This document shows positions 1 to 12,398 of a stretch of 64,000 bases of DNA, in pieces. Position 1 is the first letter of the stretch. Each line of letters starts with the position of its first letter. Both the position numbers and the translations under genes were made by a program. This stretch comes from Pseudoips prasinana. Its lineage: Eukaryota > Arthropoda > Insecta > Lepidoptera > Nolidae. The notes under the pieces were generated by a model that did no database searches, was not told the origin of the DNA, and was given only the letters and a program-made list of their open reading frames with translations. The stretch covers positions 25,146,001 to 25,210,000 of the forward strand of contig OX621247.1 of assembly GCA_951640165.1 (NCBI GenBank), read 5' to 3'.

Positions 1-227
1 GTAAACGTTTAGATTTTGTTCTAGTTTCCTGCCATTAATAGTTGGTCGTAATCTTCGCGTATTTTATACATATTTAGTAAACTAAATACCTATCTTTAAA
101 AATACCGCCCGGAATATGAGAAAACGCGTAGATAACTTGAAATACCACTAAATAAAAAATAGGTATGAGTAAAATTTTTTTAAGTTTGGGTATAGTTATC
201 TCGAATTTCTACTTAGAATTTTGTTTT

Positions 228-478
228 GTGGTGACGGTGCCGAATATCAGAATATCATCACCCCATCTCATCCCGTGGGGGCGTAGAAGTCGATCCGAGA
301 GAATATCTACCAGAGGACAGGCAGCAGCTTCTTCCTGAGTATAAAGACCATCTTCATGTGATCGCCAACCCGTCTGCCAAGCGTGGCGATTATGGCACAT
401 GCAAAGCCAAAGCCCCCAAGAATCATCTTGGGGGAGGCTTTGACCAGCAGTGGACTTTATGCGGCTGTAATGATGATT
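228..478 (+). repeat. Short retroposon with RTE-like 3' tail (family T), near full length
   Basis: Shares its body with copies near 54.2, 56.4, 58.9 and 63.0 kb: a CCCATCTCATCCCGTGG-like block, a block reading GCCAACCCGTCTGCCAAGCG, and a 3' end with GGGGGAGGCTTTG and CAGCAGTGGACT before an (ATG)-type tail. The last ~45 bp match the 3' end of the RTE LINE at 36089-36732, so RTE enzymes probably mobilised it. It has no coding capacity; short ORFs through it are incidental. Confidence 0.75.
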
Positions 479-2625
479 TGGATTTTTTTAAAATTTCTAC
501 GTCTACTTTTAATCTACTTTTAATCTACTCTTTATTATTTTTATTTCTACTTCTTAATGATGAAACAATCGAACGTTGGTAACCGATAACGGCATAGAAA
601 AGCTTTTCAACAAACGTCTTGTATTTGCCAATACCTCGCAAAACGTGTCACGATTTCCATTAAATCACCATAACCATCCACCAGACGATTTTCTTTTCTT
701 TATAAGCAAAGAGAAGAAAATCGAAAGCAAACAGCGTGTGCACTCTAAAAATAATAACATATTATGTCCCTTCAAAGAGAGGTGTACCTCCCTACCCTCC
801 TTGCCGTAAGCGCTCCCTCACATGGTCATAACGACGCCCGATAAGGGTCTCCGAGACCCGAGGTAAATCACCCTGTATCTGGGGTGACACCCCGTTATGT
901 ACAGTCGATACCACGTCGGTGGAAACACTTTGACCATGACAGTGGCTTTATTACAATGGTAGTAGAGACGGTTTTTGAAGTGCAAGTATATTTACTGACG
1001 TGGCTTCGATTGCACCTACCTATGTGCGGCGGACGTTAGATTCGGGCGTTTTGAGCGTTCCAAAATATCCCTGGAGGTGATTTAGATTGTGAGTTTGGGC
1101 ATCATATTCTAATAAAAGTTTTATTGTGATGATTGTTTTGATTTTACTCAATATTATTTTTCTAAAATAAATAATATTCAACAAATTAGTTTACGGCACT
1201 TATTATTTCCTTACGACGAAAATAATTTAAGAGTTAAAAGAACATTAATTGTCCTAAACAGATGAATGATCCTACCTATAAATATAGATAGATAACTACC
1301 CTACCCAGAAAAAAAAGTAAATCCGCCTTATACCTAACTAAATTTCTTTCTTAATTCATTTTTCCTTTCCTGTATCTATGAGATAGTACTTTTATGTAAA
1401 TCATTCTTAACCTTATGAACCTCGGACTTTATTAGATTTTTTGGGTTAATACTTACTTAGGGTTATTTTCATACCTACCTACCATTTTACCTACGATGCC
1501 TGATGCAGACACACACATACACAATAAATGACACTAATAATTTAAGAGAGGGTTAAAGTTCCTTCACTCTATGTAAACTTCAATTAGGGAAGTTTATCTA
1601 TCATATCAAATACTCATACTACTCATAGTGAAGAGTAAATTGCGTCGATACGTCATCAGTGATACTCTATGTATCACAAGCGTCATAGGCTACAGAAACC
1701 ACTTACCATCAGTATGCTTTATACCCATATGGTAATATATATATATATATATAAAATAAATGTTTCCAGTTAACACTCGTATGGTAAGTACTCCTCCTAT
1801 ATGTATACGTTTATAAATCAGTAACAACTGGAGCAGGCCATGCATCATTCCAAAAATACAACACACACATTAAACATTAACGTCTAAACAAAAATCAGAC
1901 CTGACGTGCCCCTTCAAGAAAATAAAATATCTTATACGAAGACTTTCCCTCGAGAAAACTGGTGAATCTAATGTTTTCTTTTTATTCCATCACGCGGGAT
2001 GACGGCGTAATCCATCAGGGGTAGGTGAGGGGGGCAATGATCGATTTTATAAAGAGACCCCTAAAACTATGGTTATTGGATATTTCGGCCGAACATCATC
2101 TTGGGACGCAGTTGTTGGGTTTATACGCTAGGTGGTTGAGGACAGGGGTCCTATGGAGTTGCTCTCTAATGTTACTTAAAGCTTGAAATTCATTATGACC
2201 AAGAGTGAAACCAACCTAACGAGATGTTGTACAGATTATTTAGTTACGTTATACTCGTATGTTTTTGCCGCTAGTGCGTTTTAATTACCGTTTTAAAAAC
2301 ATCGAACGGTCTTCAACTTTCCTTTATGAAAACTGAATTAATATACAGCTGACTTTAACTTTAGTATAACAAGCAAAATTCGTAACTGTGTCGAAAACAT
2401 TCTCTGTCGAATAATAAAATAATAATAATTTAGTTATGGCATTATTCGCAATGCAAAGTATTTAATAGCTTGGAGGCGTTATCAATATAATTTGATCTTT
2501 CACATGGAACTGCGAACATATGAGTCAGCCATTTTCTAGAAAAAAAAAAAACAGTCGAAAGATAACCCCCATATCTTCCGAAACGGTGTTAACAAGGAAA
2601 TCCTAAACTGATCGCCCAGTGTGCA
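479..2625. other. Intergenic, no gene seen
   Basis: AT-rich DNA without a credible ORF. A GC-richer, apparently unique block lies at about 780-1085 and another at about 1990-2180. A short (AT)n run lies near 1733-1753 and a poly-A tract near 2540. No repeat family shared with the rest of the window was recognised. Confidence 0.5.
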
Positions 2626-2697
2626 TCGTTCGTAGCTTAACGGCAGAGCGTCTACCTTCGAATGGTAGAGGGTGCTGGTTCAACACCCGCCAGACTA
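2626..2697 (+). pseudogene. tRNA-like sequence, probable tRNA pseudogene or SINE head
   Basis: A 72-nt segment folds as a tRNA by eye. The D stem pairs 4/4. The anticodon stem pairs 5/5 around the loop TTCGAAT. The T stem pairs 4/5 around TTCAACA. The acceptor stem pairs only about 5/7. There is one extra base between the D and anticodon stems, so the anticodon (CGA, or TCG if shifted) is uncertain and a functional gene is unlikely. No SINE body from this window follows it. Confidence 0.4.
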
Positions 2698-3494
2698 TTA
2701 AATTGGGATTTTTCATATTTGAAAGAAAAATGATAAAATCATTGTTAAAGTTGGTTCCTTTTGAACAAAGAAATAACTTGACAAACAATATTAAAAAATT
2801 ATGAAGCAACATTCAGTAGAACTGATCATGTATTTCTTTTTGAAGTTGGTTAAAAAACCAATTCATTTAAAAAAATGAACACATTTACATGCAACATAGC
2901 TAAGAATCAATAAGAGGAGAAATAAGTTTTGATATTGGTCCATCTGCTTGGGAGATATTATCCTAGGCACGTACATTTAGCCATAAGAACACTCATCTTT
3001 TTGTAACATGGTATATAAAAACTCTTGATAAAACAGAAAATTTGACGTCAATATGTCCTCATGCCTTTCGCTAAGCATGGCTGCTCCAAAATGGGGTGGA
3101 TTTATGTTAACAGGAAGTGGCCCGGCATAAAGCCTTCATACTTCAGATACGGTTTATGTACCGAGTTACAATACGTGTTGTGAACACGCCACGTTATTAA
3201 TTTTTGAAGGGAAGCTGTACGCGATTTTTAACGTTGGAATTGGGTTAAATTGAAAATTGCTTCAAACTTGTAAATTGTGTAATTATATACTTTAATGGTA
3301 ATAGTGGCCAATGTTAACGGAGACTAGCCAGCTACGCGGAACATGTTATAGTGCAACAGTCTGTGCGTAAACACAGATGCGCTCTCTATTCTCTAACTAT
3401 CATAATCCGATGGAACGGCTAACCAACACGATCGGGGAGAGATTGGATCTAGCATGAACGTGTGCTAACCAGGGGATATTGGGTTGGTTATTGT
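2698..3494. other. Intergenic, nothing recognised
   Basis: AT-rich sequence without a supported ORF, repeat or RNA gene. Confidence 0.5.
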
Positions 3495-3583
3495 TAAAAT
3501 AAAATAAAAAATAAAAAAGGTTTTAATTCACGTAGACTTTAAAAAAGGGGCTTGTAAATAGTCAGAACATGTTTGTAGTAATA
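3495..3583 (-). repeat. LINE 3'-tail fragment (family L)
   Basis: An A-rich (AAATA)n run followed by TTCACGTAGACTTTAAAAAA and a block containing GTCAGAACATG. The same sequence, in either orientation, occurs at 13863-14020, 37210-37395, 47490-47592 and 49010-49142. The A-rich side marks the 3' end, so this copy points left. It is a 5'-truncated LINE remnant with no coding part. Confidence 0.6.
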
Positions 3584-3921
3584 GTGTTGCCAGATAAATC
3601 CCAATTTTTTGAACCTAGAACCTCATTATGAGGTTGAAGATGGTATTGCTAGTCTAGCGAAGTAGTCCGTTAAGTATTTTAAGAAGGCTATTGACCAAGT
3701 TTTGAGTCACAAGTTATAAAAAAGGCTTGGAATATTATGGATTAGAGGCCGAACAGAGTCTGCGTTTTTCTAGTACAATTAGTACATTACCGCAGCCTCA
3801 AAAATATACAAATATAGCATCCAATTGAATAAAACCGCTCTTTTTGATTCAGAAGTTAAAGTTAAAATATACTGATTACACACCAAATTTTACTCTGACT
3901 GAAAAGTACGCTACTAGAAAA

Positions 3922-3990
3922 GTAGGTTAGGTTAGAACTGCGACCATACAACCCACGAGCCAAGCGAGCGAAGCGGTAGCGGCCGGGGAG
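3922..3990. repeat. CG-rich repeat with AGGTTAGGTTAG and GCGAGCGAAGCG motifs
   Basis: The AGGTTAGGTTAG motif next to a GCGAGCGAAGCGGTAGCGGCC-like block recurs, inverted, at about 58135-58220 inside the intron 3 element (CTCGCTCGCCTTCG next to CTAACCTAACCTAA). This type of block is common in moth and butterfly genomes; its origin is not clear here. Confidence 0.45.
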
Positions 3991-3995
3991 TGTCA

Positions 3996-5095
3996 GAAAT
4001 AAATTTAATTACACAAACGATCGACTTTTAAATAAAAAAACTTAAATTGCCGCTAAGATATGCGTCGACTTAAATCGTCGGTGCTGTTAGTTTTAGATAC
4101 TATTTTGGTATGCAATCAATATTTTTGATTATAATATGGAATCTATACGAAAGGAAGATGTTTTTGATTTGCAGTTAAATATTACTCTGAAAATTTGTAC
4201 AGATCTAGCAATATCCAGTTCATGTACCTCTTTCCCCTGTCCTAAATTCGTATTATGGCATCATATGAGCAAAGATCACGGCTATGTCTGAGTTTTATGG
4301 CTGAAGACTCGTTCAACTCAAGGCTATTCGAGATGAGACGGTCGTTAGAAAATGTGCTAAAAACTGATATGCTATAAGCAAAAGCTATAAGGTTATAAGC
4401 GGCTATAGGGGCCTATAAGCAATAGGTCGTTATTCGGTGTGCCAAGGGTTGGTCGATATTTATCGAGGATTTATGATATCTTCAAATGGAGGATGTTTTT
4501 GCTTGGAAAATGATTTTTGAGCGTATAATTGATATAATCCATGAGTCAGCAAGGATGTTTGCTGATTTCTAAAAGTAATTCTGGCGTGCACATACCAAGG
4601 TATATTATTGGCGGAATATCGACTACAGAAACGTCAAACTAGAGCCTAAAAATATTAAAATATACCACTGAAAGAGGAGTTGTAGATTGAATAATAATTT
4701 TATAAATAATTTTACGATACACCGTTCTGCACTTATATTTTTTTCGAATGTCTTTTATTCTTTTTTCAGCCTCGATGAAAGTTTCGGCTTAAGCTAATTA
4801 TAATAATTACGTTTTCGGTGATCGTTTTCGTAGTTATACTCGTAATATGGCATACTGTAAAAATGCTATGTATGACTTATTCGTTTAATACATTTGTTTT
4901 AAATACGTTTTAGTGATTCGGTATAAACAGCTGTTCACCTTATTTAACTATTCTCAAATATCAGTTCTATACATGTTTTGGAAGAAATTACTTAATCTTA
5001 ATACGATTTATGCATATGTACGTGATATATTTTTTTGTAATAAAACAATAGAAAGCTCACGTTTTCTTTCTAGCAACTACACTAAGGCTGAGATC
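3996..5095. other. Intergenic, no gene seen
   Basis: AT-rich. The only local structure is a cluster of CTATAAG-type octamers at about 4369-4428. No ORF is supported. Confidence 0.5.
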
Positions 5096-5325
5096 TATAG
5101 ACCGTACTTAGACTTTGCTCAGACTTTACTTAGACAGAAGTTAATGCATGTAACGAAATTACAATTGGTGTTTTGACTTTGTCTGTTTTAGCTTATGCTA
5201 AGCATAATCTTAACTTCAAAAAGTCTATAAATATTAAATCAAAGTATAAGCTTAGCACATACTTAGCAAAGTTTTACGTAAGTAAGTTTTGAGCAAAGTC
5301 TAAGTACGCTCTATAGATCTCAGCC
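5096..5325. mobile_element. MITE A with ~45-bp terminal inverted repeats
   Basis: The left end GGCTGAGATCTATAGA followed by TACTTAGACTTTGCTCA is mirrored at the right end by TGAGCAAAGTCTAAGTA and TCTATAGATCTCAGCC. The element is about 230 bp with no coding capacity; the interior repeats AAGTCTAAG-like words. A small ORF starting at 4913 runs into it and is not a gene. No convincing target-site duplication was seen and the superfamily is unknown. Confidence 0.7.
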
Positions 5326-5924
5326 AAAGACGCTTGCGCATCGCCTCTGTAGGTGACTTTATGTTACAGAAAACTTATTAATAATACAAAATAATGTATC
5401 TGTTTTGTATTACAGATGAGTTTTCTGTAATTATAATTGGTACAAAAATATTAAACAATCAGTTTTCTTGAAGATTTCATGTAAGAAATTTGTTCGTCTT
5501 TAAAATTATTATACACAAATATTCCACTTCACAAATCTTATCAACACAACACAGTATCACGAGAACAACTACACATAACAAACATCAGATTCATACTAAT
5601 CTTGAACGCAAAAGTTAATAAATGCAGCTCTATTGTAACTGTGAATAAATCTAACCCTTCGCTACCGGCGCGTACGCATGGAAATTAGATCAGTAGGTAG
5701 CGGCGCGCTGTGGTTCTCAAAGTGTGCGCAATTCATATAGAAACAAAATACTTAATGTATTGGACTTTAAATATCTATGTAAGATTATGTCTACTTCCCT
5801 TTACCTTATAAAACCAAATTTAATATTTATTACAGTAAAATAAAAATATCCACGGGACACTGGATCAATATTAAAAAATTCACCAATATTCTATTTTATT
5901 GTTTCAATTTATTTTACTGACGGG
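5326..5924. other. Intergenic, nothing recognised
   Basis: AT-rich apart from a short CG-richer patch at about 5660-5730 (CTACCGGCGCGTACG). No ORF or repeat was identified. Confidence 0.45.
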
Positions 5925-5999
5925 CCATTCTCAAGGGCTGCTAACTCGTCGAGTGCTCGAAGGAGACTTGACTTGAGTCTCCTTCGAGCTTGAGAATGG
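5925..5999. repeat. Two-tier inverted repeat
   Basis: Inner arms 5955-5968 (GCTCGAAGGAGACT) and 5976-5989 pair over 14 bp around a 7-nt loop. Outer arms 5925-5935 (CCATTCTCAAG) and 5989-5999 pair over 11 bp, with an unpaired bulge on the left only. It could be a MITE end or a cruciform; no protein or RNA function can be assigned. Confidence 0.65.
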
Positions 6000-8650
6000 T
6001 CTGTGGAGGACTGAAACACGTGTTGGGTATCGTACTGGCGCATGTAATTTGCTTTTTTATGTTGTCCTTCTTGCATGTGCACATTTTTGCGGGCGGGAGT
6101 GCAAATTGCATCCCCGGCATGATTAAACTGACAATTAGCGGAATTGACACTACATATTGATTTTGTATTTTGATTACTTTTTATATATTTTAAGTATTTA
6201 AGTCATTTACTGTTTTCTTTTTAAATATAATTACTTTATAAATTATTTAAAAAAGTTACAACGAACTTAAACTTTTCTCAGCAACGATTGATTTCAACCA
6301 AATTTATATGAAAATATTCCTAGAGCATCGCCTATGGAATAAAAATTTTCAAAATCGACATGATCAAACAGCGGAGAAATCGCTTAACATACAAAAGTAT
6401 TTTCAGTTGAATTGATAACTAAGGAAGTTATCAATAGACAGTGTTTTTCTTTTACTTTTAAAATTGTTATAGAACAAAAATAATAGTCGCACGGAAGAAA
6501 TTTTATGAATATATGTTTTTCAATCATGTTTCAAGTCTATACTTTCGACATCTTGTAACGCGATACATTCATTACCTGAAAAAGGTTGAGAAACATTACA
6601 AGAGATCGTATGACGCGATTGTGCAACATTTTTTGCACCCGCTCATTAATTTGGAGTTGTACGTACAGACAAAAGCAACCCTTCCGGTGCGCGGCGCGGT
6701 CTCACCGACCATTGTGGCATTATCACTGCATTTGTGTTTCCGGACGCTTCTTTTTATTATGTAGATTAGGGGCTTTATCAGACCCGGATTTAGATAATAC
6801 TGCATTTGCGTTTCTAAGCTTCGGATTCGCATACCAAATTCGCAGTTACATTTTGTATAAACTTTTCATATTATGAAACTTGCAGTTATGCGGGTAGAAT
6901 ACAGATTGTAGAAAGAGCTATACTCAAATTTAATATCCTGGTCGTTCACCCTGATATTGCTGCAAACATTGAATAATAAATACTAACTGCCAATCGACAT
7001 GACCGATCATGCGGAACGAGAGATCAATAGAAAAACAGCAGTCAAATAAATCTAACGAGGCCTCTTACATCTGCATGTCATTGGAATAAATCAAATCACT
7101 ATTGAATGCATCCATAAAATATTTTTGAACTATTTTGAATGCACCATGCGTTTCATAGTTCTAAAAAACGCGTCCCTTGTAAGTCAACCCGTTCACTGAC
7201 ACGTATTCAACGGATATAAAAAAGTTACACCCATATTTTGCACTTCCCGATATCGAATAATAGGGTCTATTTATGCATTCTCAATAAATGAAGAGTATTT
7301 TTTTACTTCTATTATAAATCAAAATGTATTATTTATCTTTAGAGAATCAAAATCTGCATCCTATTGTTATTCGGGATATGCGGTGTGTCAAGGGTGTAAT
7401 GTTTTTATGGATTGTGTATTGATTTTTGCTAATAATAATAAAGTTTAAACGGATATTTAAACTTGCTCTAATCAAAACTAAGGCCATATACTATGATTAC
7501 ACTTATCTTAAGCGATTCGGGGATGGCAGATTTTATCGCTTGCATAAATTGAAAGGAGAGCACATCGGCCATTTTGAATATTTGAGGGGCCGAGGGTGTA
7601 TTCGACCGTAGGGCAGTAATTACTTGATTGCAGTCAAGAGGTGGCATGCCGAGATACTGGCTGGGCCGCATTGTTATAACCGCGCCTTAGCGGGGCTCGA
7701 GGGCTACGCTCGAGTGTTTTATAAAATGTACGGCATGTTAGATTCACACCTACAGCGTTGGAGGGTTAACCATCTATAGTCGTTATGTGCGTTTTTTTTA
7801 TTATACGTTTATTTAACAGCAAAAAAAAATATTTGCATAATTTATGCTACCAACACAAAAGCCTTTCAAATCTAATGGTAACCCTGTCGATCGATTTACA
7901 ATAAGCCGACTTATCAATTAGTAAAATATCGGTAACATACAGCTTGCGACACCAAATGCATATTATTAAACTTGAAAATGTATTCAATGTGGGTATAAAA
8001 AGCTAAAAAACATCTGACATTGGCAAGGTGACGGGTACAGAAAAAACGAAAAAAATATGTCACACACAGAAAATACGGGACCTTTAATCCGTTCTATTAT
8101 GCATATAATTATTATTTCCGATTCACTATCAAAGAAAATAACAGTCCTTTTTGCATATGCTTTTGACGGAAGTGTGAATAAAAAATACGTCACCCTCAGG
8201 TAGAAAAAGGGTGACCCGAAGTGTTTTTTGAACGTAATGCGAGATCGAATGTATGGAGAGTTTTATAAGATGATTATTATGCATGCTTTCTCAGGAAGAT
8301 TTAGTCGACACGTCGCCTAAGGCATGTGTTAAGGACTTCCTTGGGGTCTAAAGTTGTGGGGTAACCTTTTTGAGGGTTAACGGAAATTTTACACTAAGTG
8401 GACGGACTACTGATTTATTATTAAAAACATACAGATGTTTTGAGCTTATTATACCTGAAGGCTAATGTGACTCTGTGCTGAGTTTTTTTTATACGCAATA
8501 TAATTTAACTAAGAACAACAAAAAAAATTATACTCAATCTTTAAAAACTTTTTAATTTTCTCTAATTGCGTTCTTTAATTATCACAACTTTTTATCACTT
8601 ATATTTAAATACTGTCTAAGTGTGAAATTAAATAATAAAATTTGTTTAGC
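6000..8650. other. Intergenic, no gene seen
   Basis: Several overlapping ORFs of 60-100 codons occur on both strands at 6513-6876 and 7426-7671. None has recognisable motifs or consistent splice sites. Small local structures: a 10-bp inverted repeat near 6412-6436 (ATTGATAACT), and CTCGAG repeats in a CG-rich patch near 7680-7720. Confidence 0.5.
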
Positions 8651-8692
8651 CTTTGGGTATTAAAATACGCAAGTGTATGTTAATACCCAAAG
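8651..8692. repeat. 13-bp-arm hairpin
   Basis: CTTTGGGTATTAA at 8651-8663 is perfectly complementary to 8680-8692, with a 16-nt loop. Confidence 0.6.
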
Positions 8693-8921
8693 TACTTGTC
8701 TAGCTCATTATGAAGCAGAATAGTATTATACAATATTAAAGAAACTAGATTTTAGAACTGGTCTTGTTTCATCACATAATAATTTGAGAAGTCCTTAAAA
8801 TAAAAACCCAATAAATAACAAATTATTGTGCTACTTTCGTCTAATATATTAACCATTGTTGTATATGTTATGAAAGACTTCAAAAGTGACCAAGTATATC
8901 ATGCCAGTATGTATGTATGTA

Positions 8922-9152
8922 TGATGGCGTGGTTGGTAAATACTTGCTATTCACGCCGCAGGTCGTGGATTCGATTCCCATCCAGGACATATGTTTGTGT
9001 GCATGAACATGTCTGTCTGAATGTAAGTATGTGTTTACAAAAGAGACGTAGTATATGTGGTATATCATTTATCTGGTTTCCATAGTACAAGCGCTGCTTA
9101 GTTTGGGATCAGATGGATGGGTGTAAATAATGTCGCAGGATATTACATAATA
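8922..9152 (+). repeat. tRNA-headed SINE (family S3)
   Basis: The head runs TGGCGTGGTTGG to GGTCGTGGATTCGATTCCC, giving A-box-like and B-box-like RNA polymerase III elements. The body contains ATGAACATGTCTGTCTG and a 3' part with CATAGTACAAGC and TTAGTTTGGGATC, then an AT-rich ATAATAATA end. It matches 42597-42796 closely and 40343-40525 weakly. The (GTAT)n just upstream is a microsatellite. Confidence 0.7.
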
Positions 9153-10099
9153 ATAGTATCACCAAAATTTGTTAGTAATTAAAATATTTGGAGTAGATAT
9201 AGAAAAAAATTGAATTAATTTCGTGTCTTTATAACTTCATCATTTTCTCCACTTCAAGAAAATTCTTCATCATCATCTGTCATGAAGAATGTGTCAATAC
9301 TCTATGAATAGAAGTCCCTTACCTGTTACATTTGACCAATTTAATCAAAAGGTGTGTGATCGTAAATATAAAAAAAAACATTGTGTTACTTTCCATTGAA
9401 TTTGAGGAGAGAAAGTGAAGATCAAACTCTCACATCTTCACTTTCAAACAAGATAATAACAAACGTAAAGAAACTTCCGCAAAACTGATAATGTTCTACA
9501 AAACCAAAGATCTATTCATACTTTTTTCTTTAAAAAAAATCCATGCACCATGTATTGAGGGTAACCCTTTGCTACTGTTTGTTTATTTTTTTATGGGTTT
9601 TAGTCCAGGTAATCCCATGTCCTCTCACCATAGAACCATCGATGGGTTTTGACGTATAAAGGGATTATTTTTTAATAGATAATTAATGATGTTATAACGG
9701 TTTGGTTGGTAGTACGTATTAGCTTTTGCATGAGTTATTATGATTTCGGTAATTAAATTTGATAGATTATTCAAATAAAATTGTATATATGTTTTTTAAA
9801 TGTGTCTTTTTCTTTTAGTTGGGCAACATGCCGATGTTTTCAGCATATTCTGCCAGTGTCATGTAATGGTTGCTCATAACTGCTGTCTTATTTTCGTAGA
9901 TACGAAGTTTGGAGATTTCTATGCAGTCTAAGTTAATATATATTTTTAATGTTAGTTTTTTGCCAAATGATACATATTTCACACATTCATCCATAACGTA
10001 ATTAAACAATGGTGTCTGCGACATTTTGGCACTGTTACTTCTTTGTATTAAAGATTATAAATGCCGTATTACCTGTACGTTTAAGTATAATAATAGGTA
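9153..10099. other. Intergenic, no gene seen
   Basis: Contains a 12-bp-arm hairpin (GAAAGTGAAGAT at 9411-9422 with 9434-9445). A minus-strand ORF at 9815-10024 (69 codons) begins in a good AAAATG context but shows no known motif and no splice partner. Confidence 0.45.
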
Positions 10100-10234
10100 C
10101 AGACGCCACCATATCAAGCTACCCCAATCTGTCAAATTTCCCCAATTGAAAGTGAACCTTATGCTAATGTGATAAAGTTGAAAATCTATAAAAAAAAATT
10201 GACAGATTGGGGTAGCTTGATGTGCTGGCGTCTG
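10100..10234 (+). mobile_element. MITE C, copy 1
   Basis: Ends CAGACGCC...GGCGTCTG, each flanked by TA, with terminal inverted repeats of about 40 bp including CAAGCTACCCCAATCTGTCA. The interior is AATTGAAAGTGAACCTTATG, then TTGAAAATCTATAAAA. Copies lie at 33809-33938 (same orientation) and 62178-62306 (inverted). TA flanks suggest a Tc1/mariner-type non-autonomous element; this is inference. Confidence 0.75.
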
Positions 10235-12398
10235 TACATACACTGGCAACAAACCCCATCTCTAAAACTCCTTGCCACATGAACTACCTTGGTTGCTTCG
10301 AAGAGGTCACACTTTTATAGACAATATATTTTTTTATTGCAATGAAGAGGTATCATGAATGTTCATACCGATTCGATAACAGGGCAATTCGTTAGAATTA
10401 GATTGTTTGTATACCAATTTAAAGTTCATATCCGATCCTGACTTAAGTGAAGTCAAGTGCATATCAGGTTGTATAGTATAAAATGCTAAATCGAACAAAA
10501 GCGTCGGAGTTTCTAGTAAATGACAAAAACAAAAGACAGCTGAGAGGAAAGTTCGTCGACCTATGCCAACGTGGCCGTAACTTTCATTCTTAAGGCGTAC
10601 CAAGTTAGTAACCTACTTTTCATTAATAAGGCAAGCTAAAAAAATGCAAGAAGAAAGTATCAAAGATTGAGCGCGCGAACTTTGCTAACAGTTGCCGAAA
10701 GATTAGAGTAGATGTGACACTGTTCCGTGAAACAATAAAGAAATATAATATATTTATAAAAATCGAATTCAATCAACTGCTTTAGATAAATTTAAGTAAA
10801 AAAAATGCTCAAACAATATACGATTGATATCTCATTTTGATTCTATAGATAATTAATACCTATAATCTTTGTCATATTGTAAATCAACAATATAATGTAA
10901 AAGGGAAGTAAGTTTCCCACTAGTTCAAATATTACTTTACCTTACAACATTGCGCTCCTAACATAACTTAAGAGTGTTAACTTATAGGTAGATGTGTAAC
11001 ACTTAACTTATAGGTAGATGTATAAAACTTAATACACGCTAAGTTTATTCCGATTCTAATAAAACAAGAAATGAATCATCCACATTGTGCCAACGTCAAT
11101 TTTTCCCGGAGTTCCCGCCAGACGACGCGCCGAGACGCTGAAAAAAAATAATTAAAAAGACCGCCGGCGAAAGCGAAAGCACGCCGTCTGCTACGTAATT
11201 AGTACAATGGAGTTTCCTGACTTTGAACCCAGCGATATCATTTTTGTTCATCTTTAAATTATCGCTCCCTTCAGTTTAAAATGTTTGCCCTATTTCTTTT
11301 GAGTTAGCAACAAGTTTGACGCGTTTATTTTATGTCTGTGCTGATTATTGGTCTCATTGAGTACGCCTGTTTATGTTTTACGTACTTGGAAAGTATTCAA
11401 CGAATAATATTCTGTATCAGTTCCAAGATAGGTATACGTAGACATATTTATGAATGGTAATACAAACAGGTGAGTATTTTTAAAGAAGGTCTTTTAGGAA
11501 AGTATTTAGTTTAACTTAAAAGCGTTTTTTCCTACTTCTTTTTCTAAATTATTTTCTTCCCTGTGTTTATATAGTATACTTATTGGTGTGTAGTTAAAAA
11601 AAACTATCTTGTTTATCTAAGGTTGTGTTAGTAGATTAGTAACCTTAAAAAATATTAAAAAATTAATAAAAGTATGAATATAAATGACTCAAATACCTCA
11701 ATGCGCAGGTCAAATCTATAACAACAGAGTGGACAATTATTAAACTTTAATTGAAAACTAAGTTTACCTCTTTGCATGATAGTTCTTGGCACCCAACGCA
11801 TTATAATAATAATCGTTGTATTCAATTTACATAGATTATTTGTATCTTACATTACATAATCATACGAGTGCAAATAGCATTAGTCAAAATGAAAACTATA
11901 AAACAAAATTTATAAATTAAGATCTTTAATCACTTTCCTAAAAGAAGCTTACCTTCAAACTGAGTCTTGAATCCTGAGGTTGAATACCAGTCAAATCTAA
12001 GTTATATTTCTAAATAAGAGCCTCAGAGTGCCGTTATAACATTATGATTAGAACAGTATATTGTTTATTATATAAAGTATAAGTTATCTTTTCACGAATT
12101 AATCACTGAACAATTTAAATTTAGTAAGATGTTTGGAGAGGACATTAGCTATTTTTCGTCCCGCTGTTGGCCACTTGACTCCTCCCATGATATACAACGT
12201 TAAACATATATGCTAATAAAACTATGCTTTTAAAATATGTATCCATGAAAAGAAATCGTTACAAACTTCAAACCGCGGAAACGCAGCGAGAGCGGAAAAC
12301 CTTCAATGACTTTTACGTCTTGTCTCAATGAGTTGATACATTGTCGAGCTTCAACAGAAAATAAAAACTTCTAAGTACTGCATAAAATTACATACTAA
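10235..12398. other. Intergenic, no gene seen
   Basis: A minus-strand ORF at 10334-10603 has no recognisable motif. A 26-bp unit beginning TAACTTATAGGTAGATGT is present twice head-to-tail at 10978-11029. A GC-richer, apparently unique block at about 11090-11230 contains CCGCCAGACGACGCGCCGAG and may be regulatory or an old exon remnant; neither can be shown. Confidence 0.45.

Noticed and set aside
6513..6876. Three overlapping ORFs on both strands
   Set aside because: No recognisable domain, splice site or codon pattern; mutual overlap suggests chance.
9815..10603. Two minus-strand ORFs (9815-10024, 10334-10603) as exons of one gene
   Set aside because: The spacing contains MITE C, no donor/acceptor pair joins them, and no motif is known.
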